From contig NZ_CP071872.1 in NCBI RefSeq assembly GCF_022647665.1, positions 5,394,001-5,458,000 of the forward strand: a DNA stretch of 64,000 bases, in the 5' to 3' direction. Under the pieces are notes generated by a model that was not told where the DNA came from, did no database searches, and was given only the letters and a program-made list of their open reading frames with translations. Position numbers and translations under genes: made by a program. Source of the DNA: Streptomyces formicae (GTDB taxonomy: Bacteria; Actinomycetota; Actinomycetes; Streptomycetales; Streptomycetaceae). Positions 1-7,575 of the stretch are shown here, piece after piece; position 1 is the stretch's first letter; every line of letters begins with the position of its first letter.

Positions 1-1043
1 ACCCAGGGGCGCCGGTGCTCGGGGACGCCGACGATCGCGGTCTCGCGGACGAGGGCGGTCGGATCGCCGTGCCCGTCGACGACGACAAGGGCACGGGCGC
101 CCGCCTCGTTCGCGCGGCGCAGGGCCTCGGAGAGCGGGGTGTCGGACTGGACGGGCACGGCGCGCCTGGTGAGGGTGCGGGCGCTCAGTTCGGGCAGGTG
201 CTCGCGCAGCCGGGCCATGCGCAGGCTGTTTCCGGCGCCGGTCCAGATGATGGCGGCGAGGATGGCGGCGAGCAGCGCGTCGGTGACGGTGTCCATGCCG
301 CCGATGTCCTCGGTGGGGTTGCCGAGCGCACCGGTGTGGGTGAGCAGGGGCAGACCGATCAGGACCGCGACGGCGAGGGCGCGGCCGACCCAGGCGGCGG
401 CGATGGTCCCGCTCATCGGCCTGCCGGTGATCTTCCAGACGACGGCGCGGAGCATCCGGCCGCCGTCCAGCGGCAGCCCGGGCAGCAGGTTGAAGACGGC
501 GACGATCAGATTGGAGACCATCAGGCCGGCCACCAGCACGCCGGGCACGGTGCCGGGCTCGACGGCGTACAGGCCGAGGTAGAAGATCCCGGCGAGGACG
601 AGCGAGAGCAGCGGTCCGACGAAGGCCAGGACGAATTCACGGCCGGGTGTCTCGGACTCCTTCTCGATCTCCGATACGCCGCCGAAGAACTGGAGCTGGA
701 TCCGGCGCACGGGCAGCTTGTAGCGGAGCGCCACGACGGTGTGGGCGAGTTCGTGGACCAGGACGGACGCGTAGAAGGCGACCGCGAAGAAGAGGGAGAC
801 GAGATAGCGAGCGCCGCCGAGTTCGGGCAGGACCCGGTCGAGCTGTCCGCCGAAGACCCAGGTGATGAGGGCGGCGACCAGGAACCAGCTCGGGGCGACG
901 TAGACGGGCACGCCGAAGGGGCGGCCCATCAGGATGCCGCCGCCCGGCTCGTCGGAGCGCTTCCGCTCGGCGCCGTCGGGGTCCGTTTCCCCCGTGCCGG
1001 ACCGCGGCCGCGTGTGCTCGCCGCTCTCCTCGTCCTTGTTCAC
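1..1043 (-). CDS. Site-2 protease family zinc metalloprotease (M50) with C-terminal CBS-like region, 3' end outside window
   Basis: Predicted intramembrane zinc protease of the M50/S2P family. The reading frame is open from a GTG at 1043 to the window edge, about 347 codons, so the C-terminus is missing. After a charged 40-residue N-terminus come several hydrophobic segments. The zinc motif HELAH lies at about residues 97-101 (bases 741-755). The second conserved motif, LPGLPLDGGR, lies about 90 residues later (near bases 460-485). The last visible part, with LVVVDGHGDPTALV, looks like a CBS-domain sequence, as in mycobacterial Rip3-type proteases. Family knowledge implies cleavage of membrane-bound substrates such as anti-sigma factors, but no substrate is visible here. 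It is divergent from the RecB-like nuclease, with about 107 bp between them. Confidence 0.88.
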   Translation of the reverse strand, partial: MNKDEESGEHTRPRSGTGETDPDGAERKRSDEPGGGILMGRPFGVPVYVAPSWFLVAALITWVFGGQLDRVLPELGGARYLVSLFFAVAFYASVLVHELAHTVVALRYKLPVRRIQLQFFGGVSEIEKESETPGREFVLAFVGPLLSLVLAGIFYLGLYAVEPGTVPGVLVAGLMVSNLIVAVFNLLPGLPLDGGRMLRAVVWKITGRPMSGTIAAAWVGRALAVAVLIGLPLLTHTGALGNPTEDIGGMDTVTDALLAAILAAIIWTGAGNSLRMARLREHLPELSARTLTRRAVPVQSDTPLSEALRRANEAGARALVVVDGHGDPTALVRETAIVGVPEHRRPW

Positions 1044-1150
1044 GGGTTCCCTTCGTCACGAGGCGTCGCTCGCTCGATCATGCAGTGCGAGAGGGTCTGG
1101 GGTCGATGGTATGCCGCTCGCTGTCAGTGGCGGGCCGTAGGGTCTGGGTC

Positions 1151-2092
1151 ATGAGTACGAGTCAGCCGCCCCCGGAGGGCCTGCCGCAGCCTGTCCTGGA
1201 GGATGTGCCCGCGGCCGCGGACGGTCATCCCTCGCCGCCCGAGGCCCAGCGGCCCGGGCCGGAGGGCCGGCCGCCGGTTTCGCTGTCCCCTTCGCGGGCG
1301 AGCGACTTCATGCAGTGCCCTCTGCTGTACCGGTTCCGGGTGATCGACAAGCTGCCGGAGAAGCCGAGCGAGGCGGCGACCCGGGGGACGCTGGTCCATG
1401 CCGTGCTGGAGCGGCTCTTCGACGCGCCCGCGGTGGAGCGCACGCCGCCGCGGGCGAAGGCGCTGATCCCGGGTCAGTGGGACCGGCTGCTGGAGTCGCG
1501 GCCCGAGCTGGGCGAGCTGTTCGCGCAGGACGCGGACGGTGAGCGGCTCGCGCGGTGGATGACGGAGGCGGAGCAGCTGGTCGAGCGGTGGTTCTCGCTG
1601 GAGGATCCGACGCGGCTGGAGCCGGCGGAGCGCGAGCTGTTCGTGGAGACGGAGCTGGAGTCCGGGCTGCGGCTGCGCGGGGTGATCGACCGGGTCGACG
1701 TGGCGCCGACGGGCGAGGTGCGGATCGTCGACTACAAGACGGGCAAGGCGCCCCGGCCGGAGTACAGCGAGGGCGCGCTGTTCCAGATGAAGTTCTACGC
1801 CCTGGTGGTCTGGCGGCTGAAGCGAGTGGTGCCGCGGCGGCTTCAGCTGGTCTATCTGGGCAGCGGAGAGGTGCTGACGTACGACCCGGTCGTGGCCGAT
1901 CTGGAGCGGGTGGAGCGCAAGCTGCTGGCGCTGTGGGACGCGATCATGCAGGCCACGGAGACGGGTGACTGGCGCCCGCGCCCGACGAAGCTGTGCGGCT
2001 GGTGCGACCACCAGTCGGTCTGCCCGGAGTTCGGGGGCACGCCTCCGCCGTACCCCTTGCCGCTGGTGCCGCGGCCCTCGGGCGAGCGGTGA
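1151..2092 (+). CDS. RecB/Cas4-like PD-(D/E)XK nuclease with iron-sulfur cysteines
   Basis: A 313-residue single-domain nuclease of the PD-(D/E)XK superfamily. After a 40-residue Pro-rich N-terminus it shows the family's SPSRASDFMQCPLLYRF start (C56), a HAV...LERLF helix, and the catalytic core GVIDRVDV...VRIVDYKTGKAP with the D and the xxK. A QMKFYAL helix follows. Cys282, Cys285 and Cys291 in CGWCDHQSVC together with C56 match the four-cysteine 4Fe-4S staple of AddB and Cas4. There is no helicase domain, no CRISPR array and no cas gene nearby, so this is the stand-alone actinobacterial RecB-family exonuclease. An in-frame ATG further upstream (1085) is possible, but the MSTSQ start at 1151 avoids a long unconserved extension. 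Confidence 0.88.
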   Translation: MSTSQPPPEGLPQPVLEDVPAAADGHPSPPEAQRPGPEGRPPVSLSPSRASDFMQCPLLYRFRVIDKLPEKPSEAATRGTLVHAVLERLFDAPAVERTPPRAKALIPGQWDRLLESRPELGELFAQDADGERLARWMTEAEQLVERWFSLEDPTRLEPAERELFVETELESGLRLRGVIDRVDVAPTGEVRIVDYKTGKAPRPEYSEGALFQMKFYALVVWRLKRVVPRRLQLVYLGSGEVLTYDPVVADLERVERKLLALWDAIMQATETGDWRPRPTKLCGWCDHQSVCPEFGGTPPPYPLPLVPRPSGER

Positions 2093-2189
2093 GCCCGGCG
2101 TTCTTCCAGAGGCTCGGGCGAGCGGCAGCCGGATGAATCGGGCATGAGCGGTCAGGGCAGAATGGGGCCGGTCTAGCGAAGGAGTTCCC

Positions 2190-2861
2190 GTGGCTGTCCG
2201 CGTCCTACTGGTCGATGACCAACCCCTGCTGCGCACCGGCTTCCGGATGATCCTGGAGGCGGAGCAGGACATCGCCGTGGTCGGTGAGGCCGGGGACGGC
2301 CTGCAGGCCCTGGACCAGGTGCGGGCGTTGCAGCCCGATGTGGTGCTGATGGACATCCGTATGCCGCGGATGGACGGGGTCGAGGCGACCCGGCAGATCA
2401 CCGGTCCGGGGCGGGACGGCCCGGCGAAGGTGCTGGTGCTGACCACGTTCGACCTGGACGAGTACGTGGTGGAGGCGCTGCGGGCGGGTGCGAGCGGCTT
2501 CCTGCTGAAGGACGCGCCCGCGAACGAGCTGGTCCAGGCGATCCGGGTGGTCGCGGCGGGCGAGGCGATGCTGGCGCCGAGCGTGACGCGCCGGCTGCTC
2601 GACAAGTACGCGGACCATCTGCCGTCCGGCGAGGAGCCGGTCCCGGACACGCTGCACACGCTGACCGAGCGCGAGGTCGAGGTGCTCAAGCTGGTCGCCC
2701 GGGGCCTGTCGAACGCGGAGATCGCCGCGGACCTGTTCGTCAGCGAGACGACGGTGAAGACGCACGTCGGCCATGTGCTGACGAAGCTGGGCCTGCGCGA
2801 CCGGGTCCAGGCCGCGGTGTACGCGTACGAGAGCGGCCTGGTGCGCCCCGGCGCCCAGTGA
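2190..2861 (+). CDS. LuxR/NarL-family response regulator, orphan
   Basis: A 223-residue two-component response regulator. The receiver domain fills residues 3-120, with the acidic pair D9-D10, the phosphorylatable D55 in VVLMDIRMP, the conserved Thr in VLTTFD and a Lys in LLKDAP. A LuxR-type helix-turn-helix, LTEREVEVLKLVARGLSNAEIAADLFVSETTVKTH and following, covers about residues 157-215 and should bind DNA. The GTG start at 2190 follows an AAGGAG ribosome site at 2179-2184. No histidine kinase lies next to it: the upstream gene is the nuclease and the downstream genes converge on it. Its kinase is therefore elsewhere or it works without one. Confidence 0.92.
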   Translation: MAVRVLLVDDQPLLRTGFRMILEAEQDIAVVGEAGDGLQALDQVRALQPDVVLMDIRMPRMDGVEATRQITGPGRDGPAKVLVLTTFDLDEYVVEALRAGASGFLLKDAPANELVQAIRVVAAGEAMLAPSVTRRLLDKYADHLPSGEEPVPDTLHTLTEREVEVLKLVARGLSNAEIAADLFVSETTVKTHVGHVLTKLGLRDRVQAAVYAYESGLVRPGAQ

Positions 2862-2868
2862 GCGGAGC

Positions 2869-2918
2869 GGGCTCGGCTCGCCTCCCCGGCCACATGGCGA
2901 GGAAGGCGAACCGAGCCC
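2869..2918. terminator. Bidirectional terminator hairpin
   Basis: GGGCTCGG (2869-2876) pairs with CCGAGCCC (2911-2918), and TCGCCT (2878-2883) with AGGCGA (2904-2909). It sits between the convergent response regulator and peptide-binding protein genes. Confidence 0.65.
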
Positions 2919-2942
2919 TTCGGAACGAGCCCCTCGGAGGGC

Positions 2943-4532
2943 TCAGCCCTTCTTGATCTCCCAGAAGCGGAAGACCGTCGACGCGTCGAGCGTCCACTCC
3001 AGGCCCGTGATGTTGCCGTGGGCCACCGCGTACTGCTTGCCCTGCCAGAGCGGCAGCACCGGGATCTCCTCGGCGACGAGGTTCTGGAGCTCGGCGAACT
3101 TCTGCTCGGTCTCGCCGCGGTCCGTCATGGCCGAGGTGCCGGGGATGATCTCGCCGGTGATCTTCTTGTTGTCGTAGTTGTTGCTGAGGACGTTGTCCGG
3201 GCCGAAGAACGGCTGCGTGAAGTTGTCCGGGTCCGGGTAGTCGGGGACCCAGCCCTTCACGTAGACGCCGTACTTCCCGGCCTGGATGTCCTTCTCGTAC
3301 TGGTCGAACGCGACTGACTTGACGGTCGCCTCGAACAGGCCGCTGCCGTTGAGCTGCTTGGCGATGGCCTTCAGCGCCTGGTCGGTGGCCGGGCCGTAAC
3401 GGCTCGGGGTGGACCAGAGGGTGATCTTCACCTTGTCGGTGATGTCGGCGTCGCGCAGCGCCTCACGGGCCTTGGCGGGCTGCGGGGAGCCGCCGTAGCG
3501 GTCGAAGAAGGCGGTGTTGTGGGTGCCGATACCGGCCGGGACGATCGAGTAGAGCGAGGTCGCCGTGGCCTGGTAGACGTCCCTGACCAGGGCGTCCCGG
3601 TCGACGAGGTAGGCGAATGCCTCGCGCACCGCGAGCTGGCCCGCGACCGGGTCGTCCATGTTGAAGACCAGGTGCTGGACCTCGGCGCTGGAGCCCTCGA
3701 CGACGGCGATCTGCTCGTCGTCGGCGGACAGGGAGCCCTGGAGCTCCGTGATGTCCTGCGCGGTGAGACCTCGGTAGGCGACGTCGACGTCGCCCTGCTT
3801 GAGGGCGGCGCCGAGCTTCTTCTGGTCGCCGTGGAAGAAGGTGAGCGTGACGCCGCTGTTCTTCACCTCGGCGGTGCCCTTGTACTCGGGGTTGACCGAG
3901 AAGGCCGCTTCGTTGTCGCTGAACGAGTCGAGCTTGTACGGGCCCGAGCCGACGGCCTTGCCGTCCGTGCGCAGCGCCCCGGCCTCGTACTCGCGGTGGT
4001 CGACGATGGAGCCCGCACCCGAGGCGATCTTGCTCGGGAAGGTGGCGTCGGGCACCTTCAGGTGGAAGACGACCGTCTTCTCATCGGGGGTCTCGATGCG
4101 GTCGATGGTCGAGAGCAGCGGCCCGGGACCGGAGTCACTGTCGATCTTCAGCGCCCGCTCGAAGGAGAACTTGACGTCCTCGGAGGTCAGGCTGTTGCCG
4201 TTGCTGAACTTGAGGCCGTCCCGCAGCGTGCAGCGGTAGACGGTGCTGCCGCCCCCGTCGAAGCCGCACTTCTCGGCGGCTTCGGGCTCGGGCGTCGAGC
4301 TGCCCTTGGGGAAGGCCATCAGGGACTGGAAGACGTTGTTGAACAGCAGCCACGAGCCGGGGTCGTAACCGTCCGCGGGATCGGTGGCCAGCACTTCGTC
4401 GGACATGCCGACGACGACCTTGGAGCTGTCGCCCGAGGCGTCGTCGCTCTGTTCCGCGCCGCAGCCCGCCAGCAGTACGACGGAGAGCCCCGCGGCGATC
4501 GGGGCCGCCCCTCGCTTGAATATTGCCTTCAC
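2943..4532 (-). CDS. ABC transporter substrate-binding lipoprotein, family 5 (peptide/oligopeptide type), copy 1
   Basis: A 529-residue extracellular solute-binding protein of family 5 (DppA/OppA type). Starting at GTG 4532 gives a lipoprotein signal with lipobox LLAGC and lipid-modified C24. The mature part carries the family's VYRCTLRDGLKFSNGNSLTSEDVKFSFERAL region near residue 100 and a C-terminal VLPLWQGKQYAV segment. It should bind peptides or similar solutes at the outer face of the membrane. The next gene upstream (4601-6205) is a paralogue in the same direction, 68 bp away, sharing the order of these motifs. No permease or ATPase genes accompany the pair, so both would have to use transport partners encoded elsewhere, or act in sensing. 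Confidence 0.92.
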   Translation of the reverse strand: MKAIFKRGAAPIAAGLSVVLLAGCGAEQSDDASGDSSKVVVGMSDEVLATDPADGYDPGSWLLFNNVFQSLMAFPKGSSTPEPEAAEKCGFDGGGSTVYRCTLRDGLKFSNGNSLTSEDVKFSFERALKIDSDSGPGPLLSTIDRIETPDEKTVVFHLKVPDATFPSKIASGAGSIVDHREYEAGALRTDGKAVGSGPYKLDSFSDNEAAFSVNPEYKGTAEVKNSGVTLTFFHGDQKKLGAALKQGDVDVAYRGLTAQDITELQGSLSADDEQIAVVEGSSAEVQHLVFNMDDPVAGQLAVREAFAYLVDRDALVRDVYQATATSLYSIVPAGIGTHNTAFFDRYGGSPQPAKAREALRDADITDKVKITLWSTPSRYGPATDQALKAIAKQLNGSGLFEATVKSVAFDQYEKDIQAGKYGVYVKGWVPDYPDPDNFTQPFFGPDNVLSNNYDNKKITGEIIPGTSAMTDRGETEQKFAELQNLVAEEIPVLPLWQGKQYAVAHGNITGLEWTLDASTVFRFWEIKKG

Positions 4533-4600
4533 AGATCCTTGCCTCTTGCTCTCGAGAGCCGGCCACGACGTTCGCGACCGGTTACGCCGGGTACGGAAGA

Positions 4601-6205
4601 TCAGGCGGTGCCGCGCGCGAGCTCCCACAACTGGAGATCGGACGAGGAGTTCAGCGTCCACTCGACGCCGGTGATGTCCGACCGCGCTGCGACGTACTGC
4701 TTGCCCTGCCACAGCGGCAGCACCGGCACCTCGTCGGCGACGATGGCCTGCAGCTTGTCGAAGGGCGCGGACGCGGCGCTGCGGTCGGCCTCGCGCCGCG
4801 ACTCGGGGATGAGCTGGCCCCGCGCGACCGTGCTCACGTAGGGGGTGTTGAGGAAGTTGTCCTTGTCCAGGAACGGGGCGATGTAGTTGTCCGGGTCCGG
4901 GAAGTCGGGGAACCAGCCGAGGCCGTAGACGGCGTAGTCGCCGCGCTTCTGGGCGGGCCGGTACTTGGACCACTCGGTGCCCTGGATGGTGACGTCGAAC
5001 AGCTTGCTGGCGTTGAGCTGGTCGCGCAGCGCCGCGAACTCCTTGGCCGTTCCGGGGCCGTAGCGGTCGGTGGTGTAGTGGAGCGAGAGCTTCACCGGGG
5101 TGGTGATTCCGGCGTCGCCGAGGAGCCCGGCGGCCTTCGCCCTGCTGGGCTCGCCGTACTTGTTGAAGAACGAGTTGGTGTGGCCGGCGATGCTGGACGG
5201 GATCAGCGAGTAGAGCGGCTCGGCCGTCGCGCCGTAGACCTTGCTCGCGATCTGGCCGCGGTCGACGACGGCTGCCATGGCCTGGCGGACCGCCTTGTCC
5301 TTCACGGACGGATCCTTGGTGTTGAAGCCCAGGTAGCGGATCTCCAGGCCGGGCATCTCGCTGAGCTCGATGCCCTCCTTGGGAGACTCCGTGAGCTCCT
5401 TGATCTGCTCCGGGGACATGACGCGGGCCATCATGTCGATCTGGCCGGACTCCAGGGCCGTGCCCATGGCCTCGGCGTCCGGGAAGGAGCGCAGCTCGAC
5501 CTTGGCGTTGCGGAGCTTCAGATCGCCCTTGTAGCGGGGGTTCTTGGTGAAGACGGCCTTGACGAGCCGGTCGCCGGCGGTCTCGGTCGTGAGGGTGTAC
5601 GGGCCCGAGCCGTCGACCTCGAAGCCGTCGCGCAGCTTCTCGGCGTCGTACGTGTCACGGCTGAGGATGCCGGCGACAGGCGTCGAGAGCTTGTACGGGA
5701 AGGTGGCGTCGGGCGTGCTGAGGTGGAAGACGAGCTCCTTGTCGTCCTTGACCTCGATGGTGTCGATGTTGGAGAGCAGACCGGCCGCGCCGTTGTCGGA
5801 CTTGATGTCCAGGACGCGCTCGATGGAGAACTTCACGTCGTCGGCGGTGACGGGCTTGCCGTCGGAGAACGTGAGGCCGTCGCGGAGCGTGCAGCGGTAG
5901 CTCTCGCTCTCCTTGTCCGTGAAGAGACAGCGGGACGCGGCCTCGGGGACGGGCTCGCCGCCGCCGCGCGGCACGTGCATGAGGGTCTGGACCGTCTGGC
6001 GCAGGACGTTCCAGGCGCCGGTGTCGTACGCGTAGGCCGGGTCGAAGGGCGCGGGGGCGTCGCTGCTGGCGACGAACTGGTCCGTGGTTCCGACGACTAT
6101 GGCGTCACCGCCGCCGACCCCGCTGCCCTCTGTGCCACAGGCGGCGAGTACGGGCGCGGTGAGCAGGCCCATCACGGCCGGCAGCACCAGAGTCTTGCGG
6201 TTCAT
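4601..6205 (-). CDS. ABC transporter substrate-binding lipoprotein, family 5, copy 2
   Basis: A 534-residue family 5 solute-binding lipoprotein. The signal peptide ends in LAAC with C23 as the lipid anchor. Family landmarks include YRCTLRDGLTFSDGKPVTADDVKFSIERVL, a KLSLHYTTDRYGPG segment, the WFPDFPDPDNYIAPF aromatic/proline block near residue 410 and VLPLWQGKQYVAARSDITGVEWTL near the end. The same blocks occur in the neighbouring copy (2943-4532), which points to an old tandem duplication. This gene comes first in the likely two-gene transcript. The intergenic stretch upstream (6206-6674) should hold the promoter. Ligand unknown. Confidence 0.92.
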   Translation of the reverse strand: MNRKTLVLPAVMGLLTAPVLAACGTEGSGVGGGDAIVVGTTDQFVASSDAPAPFDPAYAYDTGAWNVLRQTVQTLMHVPRGGGEPVPEAASRCLFTDKESESYRCTLRDGLTFSDGKPVTADDVKFSIERVLDIKSDNGAAGLLSNIDTIEVKDDKELVFHLSTPDATFPYKLSTPVAGILSRDTYDAEKLRDGFEVDGSGPYTLTTETAGDRLVKAVFTKNPRYKGDLKLRNAKVELRSFPDAEAMGTALESGQIDMMARVMSPEQIKELTESPKEGIELSEMPGLEIRYLGFNTKDPSVKDKAVRQAMAAVVDRGQIASKVYGATAEPLYSLIPSSIAGHTNSFFNKYGEPSRAKAAGLLGDAGITTPVKLSLHYTTDRYGPGTAKEFAALRDQLNASKLFDVTIQGTEWSKYRPAQKRGDYAVYGLGWFPDFPDPDNYIAPFLDKDNFLNTPYVSTVARGQLIPESRREADRSAASAPFDKLQAIVADEVPVLPLWQGKQYVAARSDITGVEWTLNSSSDLQLWELARGTA

Positions 6206-6674
6206 CGTGGACGTTCTCCCTCATCCCTGACGGGGATACAGCGCTCTACGGGATACTCCGCCGCTGCCGCCCGGTCGGGGTGGGCGATCGGGCCGGGGCA
6301 GGAACGATCGGTCCTGTTTCCACGGCGACTTGGGTGGTGTCCGGGAGCACAGGAAGGGGTGCGGCGGAGCTCTCGCGACGAGATTAGTGGTCAGGGCAGG
6401 CATCCTGGACCGGGCCCGTGCCGGGTCACTCTTCGCCGGATGATCAGTAATGACGGCAGCTCGATACCCATGCGTCGGATGATTCGTACACGAATTCATC
6501 AATCAGGACACAAGGGCGCGGCCGAAGCACCCCAGAACGGCTCCGGACCGCATGGATCGCACATTCGGACGTAACTTCGAGTGACGAAAGTCACGCCCGG
6601 TGGGGGTTACGGAGAATTACTGGCTCGATGCCGAGCGTTTCCAGCGAATTTTACGGACACACTCGGTGCCGGCC
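6206..6674. other. 469-bp intergenic region upstream of the peptide-binding gene pair
   Basis: No convincing gene is visible. It separates the HAD phosphatase stop (6675) from the start of the second binding-protein gene (6205), both read leftwards, so it must contain the promoter and leader of the pair. An imperfect palindrome, GACCGGGCCCGTGCCGGGTC, lies near 6410-6430. The part from about 6430 to 6660 is lower in G+C than its surroundings (for example TTCGTACACGAATTCATCAA near 6480), typical of a Streptomyces promoter region. A 93-codon leftward frame at 6221-6502 has unusual composition and is not believed. Confidence 0.5.
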
Positions 6675-7376
6675 TTAGTTCATCCGGGTGATGAGGGTGC
6701 GGAGGAAGGACAGATCGACTTCCTCCAGCGAGCCCACGACGACCCGTCCGTCGGCGGGCGCGATGGGTGCCACGGAGGGGACCGCGACGACCCGGCAGCC
6801 GGCGGCCTCGGCCGCGGCGACACCGGTGGCGGTGTCCTCGATGACGGCGCATCTGCCGGGCTCGGCGCCCAGCCCGCGGGCCGCGAGCAGATACGGGTCG
6901 GGGTGCGGCTTGGTGCGGGCGACGTCGTCGCCCGCGACGGTCAGTGAGAAGCGGTCCCGGCCCAGGGAGGCGAGGACGCGGTCGATGATGCGCCGGTGCG
7001 AGGCGGAGACCAGGGCGGTGGGCACATTGTGCGCGGCGAGCTCGGCCAGCAGCCGCTCGGCGCCCGGCATCAGCGGCACACCCCGGGTGATGCGGTCCTC
7101 GAAGCGCTCGTTGAGCAGGACGGTGAGCTCGGGGAGGGTGATGTCGGCGCCCGTGGCCTCGATGAGATACCCGGCGCTGCGGGTCATCGGGCCGCCGACC
7201 ACCACGTCCCGCCACGCCTCGTCGAGGTCGTGGCCCAGGTCCGCGAAGACCTCCACCTCTGCGTCCCACCAGAAGCCCTCGGTGTCCACGAGGGTGCCGT
7301 CCATGTCGAGGAAGACGGCTTGCAGGGTGGAGTCCCCGGCCGTGCGGGTCAGGGACGCGGGGACCGTACTGGTCAT
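6675..7376 (-). CDS. HAD-superfamily phosphatase (beta-phosphoglucomutase-like)
   Basis: A 233-residue HAD hydrolase of subfamily IA. Motif I is AVFLDMDGTLVDTEG with nucleophile D24 and acid/base D26. A helical cap follows (WWDAEVEVFADLGHDLDEAW). Motif II is the Ser in TALVSASHRR. Motif III/IV is KPHPDPYLLAARGLGAEPGRCAVIEDTATGV with the conserved Lys, Glu and Asp. Such enzymes dephosphorylate small metabolites or isomerise sugar phosphates; the substrate cannot be read from sequence. The ATG at 7376 is chosen because five upstream codons add nothing conserved. It lies downstream of metH in the same direction with about 200 bp between, so cotranscription is possible but not required. Confidence 0.88.
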   Translation of the reverse strand: MTSTVPASLTRTAGDSTLQAVFLDMDGTLVDTEGFWWDAEVEVFADLGHDLDEAWRDVVVGGPMTRSAGYLIEATGADITLPELTVLLNERFEDRITRGVPLMPGAERLLAELAAHNVPTALVSASHRRIIDRVLASLGRDRFSLTVAGDDVARTKPHPDPYLLAARGLGAEPGRCAVIEDTATGVAAAEAAGCRVVAVPSVAPIAPADGRVVVGSLEEVDLSFLRTLITRMN

Positions 7377-7575
7377 CCGGCACACCTCCATGAGGGACGC
7401 GCAGGCCGGCCGCCAAATCGGGCGACCGGCCTGTATGGGACCGACCAGTGTACGTCGCGCGCGACGAAAGCGCGCGAATGGTCACCGCGCGTTGCTGCAT
7501 CCCCCGGGTGACAGTCCCCGGACCCCCGGCCGGCTGCTACCCCGGACCCCCGGCCCCCGGACCCCCGGCCGCCTG

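Noticed and set aside
1151..2092. Cas4-like nuclease as a sign of a CRISPR system
   Set aside because: No array with regularly spaced repeats and no other cas genes in the window; the stand-alone RecB-type nuclease is usual in actinobacteria.
6221..6502. 93-codon leftward frame in the intergenic region
   Set aside because: No ribosome site and no typical codon use; the stretch is best explained as promoter and leader of the peptide-binding genes.
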